Assembly (NCBI GenBank): GCA_963605535.1
Contig: CAVCXB010000149.1
Coordinates: 1-7,503 of the forward strand
Direction: 5' to 3'
Length of the DNA: 7,503 bases
Source: Anthropogastromicrobium chipingensis_A
Lineage (GTDB): Bacteria > Bacillota > Clostridia > Lachnospirales > Lachnospiraceae
Below the pieces are notes generated by a model, which did not search any database, was not told where the DNA came from, and worked only from the letters and a program-made list of their open reading frames with translations. The translations under genes were made by a program, and so were the position numbers. Shown piece after piece: positions 1-5,977 of this stretch; position 1 is the first letter of the stretch; each line of letters opens with the position of its first letter.

Positions 1-14
1 AGCACGTAGCAATC

Positions 15-60
15 TGGTATCAAAGGGGTCAAAATGCCTTTTGACCCCAACATCATACCA
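15..60. repeat. Long imperfect inverted repeat (hairpin), possible extragenic palindromic element
   Basis: A perfect 10-bp stem, GGGGTCAAAA (25-34) with TTTTGACCCC (39-48), closes a 4-nt TGCC loop. An outer 6-bp arm pairs TGGTAT (15-20) with ATACCA (55-60) across small asymmetric bulges (21-24 and 49-54). No T-run follows the stem on either strand, so it is not a classical intrinsic terminator. The two-tier symmetry suggests a dispersed palindromic repeat or a structured 3' end of an upstream transcript. The symmetry is certain; its role is inference. Confidence 0.75.
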
Positions 61-129
61 TTAGTTTAACACAATTTCAACAATATGAAAACGAAAAATA
101 GTAGGATTCGTATTAAATAATTATTAATT

Positions 130-171
130 TGTTAAAAAAATCTTACGGATTATTAAAAAAACCTTACGAAA
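130..171. repeat. Two tandem 21-bp direct repeats with phased A-tracts upstream of the operon promoter
   Basis: Two adjacent 21-bp units (130-150 and 151-171) share a 16-bp core with one mismatch: TTAAAAAAATCTTACG (132-147) and TTAAAAAAACCTTACG (153-168). The spacing is two helical turns, so the two A7 tracts face the same side of the helix and could bend the DNA. The repeats lie about 26 bp upstream of the -35 box, where a dimeric activator could bind. On the minus strand each unit reads CGTAAGnTTTTTTTAA. The pair spacing (9-bp half-sites about 12 bp apart) is reminiscent of LytTR-type regulator sites, but the half-sites match that consensus only partly. Confidence 0.6.
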
Positions 172-193
172 ACTTAATTCGAAGTAATGATAG

Positions 194-221
194 TTGACGC
201 AAAATTGAAAAAAGTTATAAT
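194..221 (+). promoter_or_regulatory. Sigma-A (sigma70-type) promoter of the acylation operon
   Basis: The -35 box TTGACG (194-199) matches the consensus at 5 of 6 bases. The -10 box TATAAT (216-221) is perfect. The spacer is 16 bp. Transcription should start near 228, giving a leader of about 40 nt before the ATG at 268. The promoter lies inside the 27-codon N-terminal extension that the longest reading frame would imply, so an mRNA from it could not encode that extension. Confidence 0.75.
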
Positions 222-239
222 TGAAACTGATAGAATACA

Positions 240-254
240 GGCTCGCGGCGAGCC
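240..254 (+). promoter_or_regulatory. GC-rich stem-loop in the 5' leader, next to the ribosome binding site
   Basis: GGCTCG (240-245) pairs perfectly with CGAGCC (249-254) around a CGG loop. It begins about 12 nt into the predicted transcript and ends directly before the ribosome binding region (255-265). It stands out as an all-GC-rich stem in an AT-rich leader. It may protect the 5' end of the mRNA or affect ribosome access. No function can be read from the sequence alone. Confidence 0.5.
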
Positions 255-265
255 GGAAAGCAGGA
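255..265 (+). promoter_or_regulatory. Ribosome binding site deciding the start at 268
   Basis: The purine-rich stretch GGAAAGCAGGA precedes the ATG at 268, with GGAAAG spaced 7 nt from it. The alternative ATG at 187 has only a weak GAAGT in front. Together with the promoter at 194-221, this favours 268 as the start. Confidence 0.6.
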
Positions 266-267
266 AT

Positions 268-1800
268 ATGACGAAAAATGTACTGGAATATCTGGAGAAA
301 AATGCATCCGATTTTCCACAAAAAACAGCCATTTTGTATGGCGAAGACAGTCGGACATATCGTGAACTCTATAAAAATGCCAGATGCGTTGGAAGTGGTC
401 TGGCAGGCTTCCATCTTATCGGGAAACCCGTTCCGGTATTGATGGAAAAAGGAATCGAAGCGTTGGAGGCTTTTTTGGGAATTGTCTATGCAGGAGGATT
501 TTATGTAATGATCAATCCGGCATTTCCGTCTGTGAGACAAAGGCAGATCATTGATGTACTGGATCCAGAGTTGATCGTGACAGACGAAACGCACATGTCA
601 CAGGCCGAGGAACTTTTGCCGGGGAAAGCAGCAAACATCAAAGCACTTTTGCAAGGCAGTGAAGATTCAGACACACTTTTCAATATAAGAGAGCAGATGA
701 TCGACACAGACCCGCTGTATGCAAATTTTACGTCGGGATCGACAGGTATTCCAAAGGGAGTAGCCGTAAGTCATCGGTCGGTCGTTGATTTTATAGATGT
801 ATTTACCGGTCTGTTTGGGATTGATCAAAGCGATGTGATTGCAAATCAGGCACCATTTGATTTTGATGTTTCCGTAAAGGATATTTACAGTGCAATAAAA
901 ACCGGTGCAACGCTTGTAATTTTGCCTATGGAGCTGTTTTCGTCACCGGCGCGCTTGATGGACGAACTTTGCGAGAAAAAAGTAACAACAATGATATGGG
1001 CAGTATCAGCACTTTGCCTGATCAGCAGCTTTCACGGTCTTGATTACAGGACACCCGATACTGTAAAAAGAGTTCTATTCAGCGGAGAGGTCATGCCGAA
1101 AAAGCATCTGAAAAGCTGGATGGAGCACTTAGAGCAGGCTGAATTTGTCAATCTGTACGGGCCAACCGAGATTACATGCAATTGCACTTACCACAGGATC
1201 CAAAGGGACTGTGATTATGAAAATGGCATTCCGATAGGAAAGGCATTCCCAAATGAGCATGTTTTTTTGTTGGATGAAGAAAATAAAAAAATTGAAGAAG
1301 CCGGCATAACCGGCGAGATATGCGTAAGAGGAACTGCACTTGCGCTGGGATATTATCGAAATGAAGCGCAGACAAGCGAACGCTTCGTGCAAAATCCGCT
1401 TCATTCATTCTATCAGGAACGTATATACAGAACAGGCGATCTGGGATATTTTGGTGAAGACAAAGAGCTGTACTTTTGCGGGCGAAAGGATTTTCAGATA
1501 AAATATCTCGGACACAGGATAGAGCTAGAGGAGATTGAAGCTGCATTTGAGAAGATTGACGGAGTAGACAGAGGATGCTGCATATTCGATCAAAAAAAGG
1601 AGCGTCTGTATGGTTTTTATCAGGGAAATATTGATAAGAAGGAACTGCACAGACAGCTTCGCGAAATTCTTCCGGTTTATATGGTGCCGGGACTGCTGAT
1701 GCAGGTAGAACGCATGCCGCTTACTAAAAATGGAAAGCTGGATCGTGCGGGATTGATGAGCCTTTTGCAGGAAAGGAAAAATAAGAAGGTGAACAAATGA
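268..1800 (+). CDS. DltA-like amino acid adenylation enzyme (amino acid--carrier protein ligase)
   Basis: A stand-alone AMP-forming adenylation enzyme of 510 aa, close to the usual DltA length. It should activate an amino acid with ATP and load it on the phosphopantetheine arm of the carrier encoded at 3047. Visible core motifs are the ATP loop TSGSTGIPKG (155-164), FDFDVSV (A4, about 197-203), NLYGPTE (A5, 295-301), YRTGD (A7, 387-391), GRKDFQIKYLGHR (A8, 405-417) and the A10 lysine K490 in PLTKNGK. By hand alignment to GrsA the pocket reads D200, V201, K204, I243, L270, S272, L296, C304, N305, K490. DltA enzymes have Cys where S272 lies and no Lys at 204, so D-alanine is doubtful as substrate. 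There is no condensation, carrier or thioesterase domain. I chose the start at 268 rather than 187 because a promoter overlaps the upstream extension and the family starts here. The stop overlaps the next gene's ATG. It is first in the operon. The family is sure; the substrate is unknown. Confidence 0.95.
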   Translation: MTKNVLEYLEKNASDFPQKTAILYGEDSRTYRELYKNARCVGSGLAGFHLIGKPVPVLMEKGIEALEAFLGIVYAGGFYVMINPAFPSVRQRQIIDVLDPELIVTDETHMSQAEELLPGKAANIKALLQGSEDSDTLFNIREQMIDTDPLYANFTSGSTGIPKGVAVSHRSVVDFIDVFTGLFGIDQSDVIANQAPFDFDVSVKDIYSAIKTGATLVILPMELFSSPARLMDELCEKKVTTMIWAVSALCLISSFHGLDYRTPDTVKRVLFSGEVMPKKHLKSWMEHLEQAEFVNLYGPTEITCNCTYHRIQRDCDYENGIPIGKAFPNEHVFLLDEENKKIEEAGITGEICVRGTALALGYYRNEAQTSERFVQNPLHSFYQERIYRTGDLGYFGEDKELYFCGRKDFQIKYLGHRIELEEIEAAFEKIDGVDRGCCIFDQKKERLYGFYQGNIDKKELHRQLREILPVYMVPGLLMQVERMPLTKNGKLDRAGLMSLLQERKNKKVNK

Positions 1801-3014
1801 TAGAAAATGAAGTACTTTTAAGACAGCTTGCGCAGACATATGAAGGCTCTATGTATCTGTTTGAGATAGAAAAACTAAAAGAGAGAGTTTCTTATCTTAA
1901 GAAGCATATTGCGCAAAAGACAAATCTTTGTTATGCTGTGAAGGCCAATACGTTTCTCATAGGAGCATTGAAAAACAACGTAGAACGTTTTGAAGCATGT
2001 TCTCCCGGAGAAGCAAAAATATGTATGCAGGCAGGTGTGCCATTTGAAAAAATGGTCATCTCAGGCGTATATAAGACACCGTCTTTTATCAAAGAATGGA
2101 TGCTGGAATCAGGCGGAGAAGGAATCTATACAGCAGAGTCAAAAAATCAGATTGCGCTGTTAGCAAAGACGGCAGAAGAACAGAAGAAGCATGTGAAGGT
2201 ACTTTTGCGGCTTACAAGCGGAAATCAATTTGGAATGGATCAATTGCAGCTTTTTGAGATCATAAAAGAGAGAGAAGAATATCCGCAGCTTGACTTTATC
2301 GGCATTCAATATTTCAGCGGTACACAAAAGCAGTCTGTAAAAAGATTAAAAAGAGAACTGGACGGACTGTGTGACATTGCGAAAGCGTTGTGGCAGGAGG
2401 AAAAATTTCTTGTTAAGGAGCTGGAGTTTGGCCCCGGTTTTCCTGTTTGCTACTTTGGCGAAGAGTTTGACGAGGAAAGCTTTCTGGATGAGTTTGCAAA
2501 GCTTATGCAGCAGACAAGAGAACGGCTGTCCTGTGAGTGTGAAAGCGATGTGCAGATGACACTTGAACTTGGAAGAAGCATTGCAGCCTCCTGCGGCACA
2601 TATCTTACGCGGATCGTAGATGTGAAAGAAAACAAGGGACAGCATTATGCGATCATAGACGGCGGCATTCACCAGATTTCTTACTATGGTCAGATGATGG
2701 CAATGAAGCAGCCGGTAATGCATGTAATAGGAAATTCAAATGAAAAGGGAAACATGCCATGGAATATTTGTGGTTCTCTTTGCACAGGAAATGATATTCT
2801 GGCAAAGCAGATGATGCTTCCACCGCTAAAGGAAGGTATGCTGTTAGCGTTTTTAAACGCCGGAGCGTATTGCGTGACAGAAGGCATTTCATTATTTTTG
2901 AGCCGAAGTCTGCCTCATGTATTATTGATGCGTGAGGATGGCACCGTATTGCATGTAAGAGATGAAGTGCAGACACAGAATTTAAACAGTGCAGATCTGC
3001 ATTTACATAAATAA
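1797..3014 (+). CDS. Fold-type III PLP-dependent amino acid decarboxylase (DAP/Orn decarboxylase superfamily; BtrK/MccE-like)
   Basis: A 405-aa enzyme of the LysA/ornithine decarboxylase superfamily, with an N-terminal PLP barrel and a C-terminal beta domain. K49 in CYAVKAN is the PLP Schiff-base lysine. EFGPGF (210-215) is the glycine-rich phosphate loop. ELGR (257-260) stands for the usual EPGR, and DGG (288-290) is present. C329 in CGSLCTGND is the active-site cysteine donated across the dimer, and GAY (356-358) supplies the cofactor tyrosine. In place of the HxHIGSQ motif of LysA it has QYFSGTQ (171-177), a variant that I associate with decarboxylases of secondary pathways. BtrK, a relative, decarboxylates glutamate while it is bound to a carrier protein. 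The ATGA overlap with the ligase gene and the carrier gene 32 bp downstream suggest that it acts on the same cargo. Housekeeping LysA is unlikely: no lysine genes are near. A racemase role is less likely because the decarboxylase cysteine is kept. Substrate unknown. Confidence 0.9.
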   Translation: MIENEVLLRQLAQTYEGSMYLFEIEKLKERVSYLKKHIAQKTNLCYAVKANTFLIGALKNNVERFEACSPGEAKICMQAGVPFEKMVISGVYKTPSFIKEWMLESGGEGIYTAESKNQIALLAKTAEEQKKHVKVLLRLTSGNQFGMDQLQLFEIIKEREEYPQLDFIGIQYFSGTQKQSVKRLKRELDGLCDIAKALWQEEKFLVKELEFGPGFPVCYFGEEFDEESFLDEFAKLMQQTRERLSCECESDVQMTLELGRSIAASCGTYLTRIVDVKENKGQHYAIIDGGIHQISYYGQMMAMKQPVMHVIGNSNEKGNMPWNICGSLCTGNDILAKQMMLPPLKEGMLLAFLNAGAYCVTEGISLFLSRSLPHVLLMREDGTVLHVRDEVQTQNLNSADLHLHK

Positions 3015-3046
3015 CCCCAAGAGGGAAAAAGAAAGGAAAAAAGAAA

Positions 3047-3277
3047 ATGGAGCGTTTAATTGAAATTTTAGAGGAAATTCAGCCGGAGGCAGATTATGAG
3101 AATTGCGAGAATCTGATCGATGGACACTATCTTGATTCAATGGCAATCTTGTCATTAGTGGCAGAGTTGGAAGATGAGTTTGATGTAACGATTCCTACGG
3201 TAGAGATTATACCGTCAAACTTTAATTCGGCAAAGGCAATATGGGCGCTGATCACGCGGCTTCAGGAGGAAGAGTAA
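3047..3277 (+). CDS. DltC-like acyl/peptidyl carrier protein
   Basis: A 76-aa acidic, four-helix carrier protein. Ser31 in LDSMAIL is the expected phosphopantetheine attachment site. The following helix, LVAELEDEFDVTIP (37-50), is typical of DltC and other stand-alone carriers. The length fits DltC (about 78 aa). It should receive the activated amino acid from the enzyme encoded at 268 and present it to the MBOAT protein at the membrane. Its place directly after the decarboxylase would allow decarboxylation of the carrier-bound amino acid. A GAAAGGA ribosome binding site lies about 10 nt before the ATG. No phosphopantetheinyl transferase is encoded here, so one must come from elsewhere in the genome. 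The ribosome binding site of the next gene lies inside its last codons. Confidence 0.93.
   Translation: MERLIEILEEIQPEADYENCENLIDGHYLDSMAILSLVAELEDEFDVTIPTVEIIPSNFNSAKAIWALITRLQEEE
3264..3270 (+). promoter_or_regulatory. Ribosome binding site of the MBOAT gene, inside the carrier gene
   Basis: AGGAGGA lies 9 nt before the ATG at 3280, within the last codons of the carrier gene. It decides the MBOAT start at 3280 over the in-frame ATG at 3241, which has no comparable site and would add a 13-residue polar extension. The 2-bp gap between stop and start suggests translational coupling. Confidence 0.8.
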
Positions 3278-3279
3278 GG

Positions 3280-4881
3280 ATGGAATCCGTATTTTCGCTT
3301 TCCTTTCTGGGAGCGTTTCTTCCACTGGTGGTTGTCTGCTATCAGCTGATGCCGGGCAGACACCGGTGGAAAGTACTCTTAGGCTTTAGTCTTTTGTTTT
3401 TTCTGATTGTGAGCAAGGCACTTCTGGTTTTTTTTGCGGCATCATCAGTATCCGTATATGCAGCAGCCCTTCTTATTGAGAAAAATTTTGAATCAGAAAA
3501 GGAGCGTCTGTCAAACATCCCAAAGGATCAAAAAGAACAGAAAAAACAGCTCAAAGGGAAGATGCAGACGAAACGAAGATGGATCGTGGCGGCAGCTCTT
3601 CTGATTGTTTTTGGTATTTTAGCTGTATTAAAATACAGTGGCTTTTTGCTGACAACAACAAGTAATTGCATGAAGGCATTGGGTCATTCTGTTTCGCTTC
3701 CAACAGTCCATTTTGCACTCCCAATCGGAATTTCATTTTATACGATGACGGCAGCTTCGTATTTATTTGACGTATATAGAAAAACAATTCCGGCAGACCA
3801 TAATATTTTCCGTGTGGTACTTTACCTGGGATTTTTTGCACAGCTTTCCGAGGGGCCGATCAGCAGATATCAGCAGACGGCTGACTCCCTGTGGGAGGGA
3901 AGACCGGTTACGTGGCATAACCTGACATTTGGTATGCAGCGAATCCTGATCGGATTGATTAAGGAACTGGTAGTGGCCGATCGCTTAAACAAAATGATCG
4001 CTACCATTTTTAATAATTATACGGCATGTGACGGCGGCGTGATTGCCGTGGGAATGATCGGTTATACCATTCAGCTGTATATGGATTTTTCGGGAGCCAT
4101 GGATGTTGTATTGGGTATCGGAGAGATTTTTGACATTCGTTTTCCGGAAAACTTCAGACAGCCATTCTTTTCAAGGACGATTTCAGAGTTCTGGACAAGA
4201 TGGCATATCACGCTTGGAACATGGTTTCGCGATTATCTGTTTTATCCGGTGTCAATGTCAAAACCGCTTAAAAAACTTACAATGGCTTCAAGAAAAAAGC
4301 TTGGCAATCACTTTGGCCCGCTGGTATCGGGAGCAATTGCACTTTTTTGCGTATGGATATGCAATGGCATATGGCATGGAGCCGGATGGAATTATCTATT
4401 CTTTGGACTCTATCATTTCGTCCTGATTCTCATGGGAAGCATTACAGAGCCTTTTTCCAGAAAACTGATGGCGAAGCTTACGATAAAAAGCGATACAAAG
4501 AGCTATCACGCAATGCAGATCATAAGGACGGTAATACTTGTGAATATTGGAGAATTGTTCTTTCGGGCAGATACGCTGACAAAAGGCTTCTCAATGTTTG
4601 CGCGAATGGTGACAGGCTTTACAGTAAAAGGCATTTCAAATGGGACATTGCTCACGCTCGGCATGGATATGCAGGACTTCGCGATCGTCGGAGTCTGCGT
4701 AATCTGTGTTTTTGCAATGGATGTAATGCGTGAAAAGGGAATCTGCCTGCGTCAGAAAGTGGCAGGTTTTCCGGTTTGGGTAAGATGGAGTGTATATTAT
4801 AGTCTGGTAATGGCTGCCATTTTATTTGGTGCATATGGAACAGGCTACCTTCCATTGGATCCGATCTATGCAAACTTTTAA
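3280..4881 (+). CDS. DltB/AlgI-like MBOAT acyltransferase with a C-terminal acyl-shuttle-like hexapeptide
   Basis: A 533-aa polytopic membrane protein of the MBOAT family. It should take the acyl group from the carrier on the cytoplasmic side and deliver it across the membrane. Landmarks are PIGISFYTM (148-156), QLYMDFSGAMD (265-275), FPENFRQPFF (288-297), FWTRWHITLGTWFRDYLF (304-321, with H309) and the catalytic motif IWHGAGWNYLF (364-374, with H366). LFFRADTL follows in the C-terminal part, as in AlgI. A highly charged Lys/Glu/Gln loop (67-100) separates the first hydrophobic block from the next. The protein ends in PIYANF (528-533), with Tyr530. It resembles the C-terminal motif that carries the acyl group as a tyrosine ester in DltX and in some MBOAT fusions. 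This could explain why no dltX gene is seen. The family is sure; transfer of an amino-acyl cargo is inferred from the operon. Confidence 0.95.
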   Translation: MESVFSLSFLGAFLPLVVVCYQLMPGRHRWKVLLGFSLLFFLIVSKALLVFFAASSVSVYAAALLIEKNFESEKERLSNIPKDQKEQKKQLKGKMQTKRRWIVAAALLIVFGILAVLKYSGFLLTTTSNCMKALGHSVSLPTVHFALPIGISFYTMTAASYLFDVYRKTIPADHNIFRVVLYLGFFAQLSEGPISRYQQTADSLWEGRPVTWHNLTFGMQRILIGLIKELVVADRLNKMIATIFNNYTACDGGVIAVGMIGYTIQLYMDFSGAMDVVLGIGEIFDIRFPENFRQPFFSRTISEFWTRWHITLGTWFRDYLFYPVSMSKPLKKLTMASRKKLGNHFGPLVSGAIALFCVWICNGIWHGAGWNYLFFGLYHFVLILMGSITEPFSRKLMAKLTIKSDTKSYHAMQIIRTVILVNIGELFFRADTLTKGFSMFARMVTGFTVKGISNGTLLTLGMDMQDFAIVGVCVICVFAMDVMREKGICLRQKVAGFPVWVRWSVYYSLVMAAILFGAYGTGYLPLDPIYANF

Positions 4882-4888
4882 TAATAAC

Positions 4889-4894
4889 GGGTGA
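4889..4894 (+). promoter_or_regulatory. Ribosome binding site for the SGNH gene
   Basis: GGGTGA lies 5 nt before the ATG at 4900. An in-frame GTG at 4891 lies inside this site and has no good site of its own, so 4900 is the better start. The gap to the MBOAT stop is 18 bp. Confidence 0.55.
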
Positions 4895-4899
4895 TAGTG

Positions 4900-5886
4900 A
4901 TGAAATGGAATATACAGAATAAAAAGCAGCTGCTTTGCAGCATTGGAAAAACAGCAGCGTTTTTTTGCATATTGCTTTTTTTGATAAAAGCAGCCGGAGT
5001 GGTTGTGACACCGAAAGACAATACAGCATCTGCCGGGATGGAAGAAGAAAGGGCCAACGGTATTCTGGCAGAACCTGCAAATACCATTGATGTGGCAATC
5101 GTCGGAGACAGTGAGAGCTACAGCGCGATTTCTCCGCTTGAAATGTGGAAAACATATGGAATTACATCATATGTGTGCGGTACGCCCGGTCAGCGCATGG
5201 AAGCGTCATGGGGATTTTTGAAAGAAATCTTTAAGACGCAAAAGCCTAAGATTGTAATGCTGGAAACAAATGAATTGTACAGACAAACGTCACCTGCGAA
5301 CTGGCTGTTTAAAAAGATGGAGACGTATATGCCTGTTTTTCATTGGCACGACAGATGGAAAACATTGAAAACAAGTGATTTTTCAGATGAAGTCTCATAC
5401 ACACATATTGAAAAATACAAAGGCTTTCAGATCAGCTGTGTTTCAAATTCAGCATCAGCCGATTCCTATATGCAGCCGACAGATGAAAAGGAGGCCATTC
5501 CATTTTTGAATCAGCTGATTTTGCGCGAAATTATACATTTGTGCAAACAAAACGGTGCGCAGCTGGTATTGGTAAGTATCCCAAGTGTAAAAAACTGGAA
5601 TATGGCGCGCCATAATGCCGTGACAGAGCTGGCAAACAATTTGGGGATTCCATTTGAAGATTTGAATGTGAAATCAGATGAAGTTGCGATTACATGGTCG
5701 ACCGACAGCAGAGATAAGGGAGATCATGTAAACTACTACGGTGCCGTTAAGATATCGGCGTATATCGGAAAATGGCTAAATGAAAATGTGGAACTGGCAG
5801 ATCACAGAAGTGAGGACGCGTATGCCAGCTGGAATGAGGCATTGACGATCTACGCGGAGGATGTCAAAAATCAGCAAAAAACGTAA
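4900..5886 (+). CDS. Membrane-anchored SGNH/GDSL acyltransferase-like protein (DltD/AlgJ-like)
   Basis: A 328-aa protein with one N-terminal membrane segment (about 15-35), so the rest should lie outside the membrane. DVAIVGDSESYSAISP (64-79) is the SGNH block I, with Ser71 the expected nucleophile. CGTPGQRM (93-100) and METNELYR-like ETNELYR (122-128) fit the later blocks. DKGDHVNYYGA (272-282) holds the catalytic His276. In most SGNH enzymes the acid is three residues before the His; here that position is K273, so D272 or D275 must serve. It follows the MBOAT gene by 18 bp, the same order as dltB-dltD and algI-algJ. In that setting it should accept the acyl group on Ser71 and pass it to a surface polymer. 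An esterase that removes acyl groups is an alternative. The acceptor polymer cannot be read from the sequence. Confidence 0.88.
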   Translation: MKWNIQNKKQLLCSIGKTAAFFCILLFLIKAAGVVVTPKDNTASAGMEEERANGILAEPANTIDVAIVGDSESYSAISPLEMWKTYGITSYVCGTPGQRMEASWGFLKEIFKTQKPKIVMLETNELYRQTSPANWLFKKMETYMPVFHWHDRWKTLKTSDFSDEVSYTHIEKYKGFQISCVSNSASADSYMQPTDEKEAIPFLNQLILREIIHLCKQNGAQLVLVSIPSVKNWNMARHNAVTELANNLGIPFEDLNVKSDEVAITWSTDSRDKGDHVNYYGAVKISAYIGKWLNENVELADHRSEDAYASWNEALTIYAEDVKNQQKT

Positions 5887-5893
5887 AATCTTC

Positions 5894-5922
5894 TTGTAAG
5901 GGGATGGATAAGATGGTAAGAT
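5894..5922 (+). promoter_or_regulatory. Candidate weak promoter for the YARHG-protein gene
   Basis: TTGTAA (5894-5899) and TAAGAT (5917-5922) are spaced 17 bp apart, each with 4 of 6 consensus bases. A TG one base before the -10 box (5914-5915) makes it an extended -10. It sits in the 91-bp gap after the SGNH gene. I see no terminator in this gap, so the last gene may also be read from the main operon promoter. Confidence 0.35.
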
Positions 5923-5977
5923 AAAAGTAGTAGAGATACTTGTCGAAAGCTTACACATAAGGAAAGCAGGGGATTCT

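Noticed and set aside
25..48. Intrinsic terminator
   Set aside because: The stem is strong, but no T-run follows on either strand.
124..594. Minus-strand reading frame over the leader and the start of the ligase gene
   Set aside because: It runs antisense to the ligase N-terminus, shows no recognisable domain, and covers the promoter and repeats.
2346..2723. Minus-strand reading frame of 125 codons inside the decarboxylase gene
   Set aside because: The + strand carries clear conserved decarboxylase motifs; the antisense product has no recognisable family features. The same holds for the other antisense frames in the window.
1797..3014. Housekeeping diaminopimelate decarboxylase (lysA)
   Set aside because: The HxHIGSQ and EPGR motifs are changed, no lysine genes are nearby, and the gene is coupled by overlap to a carrier-loading ligase. 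DAP as a substrate is still not excluded.
268..3277. Ordinary NRPS or siderophore cluster
   Set aside because: No condensation or thioesterase domain or transporter is present; the adjoining MBOAT and SGNH genes point to envelope acylation.
4103..4733. Alternative + strand frames inside the MBOAT gene
   Set aside because: The MBOAT motifs and both histidines lie in the main frame; the other frames lack ribosome binding sites and domain features.
4891..4899. GTG start of the SGNH gene
   Set aside because: It lies inside the ribosome binding site of the ATG at 4900 and has no good site of its own.
5904..5924. Mini reading frame MDKMVR before the YARHG gene
   Set aside because: Six codons, the AGGGG is adjacent to its ATG with no room for ribosome binding, and its codons overlap the candidate -10 box.
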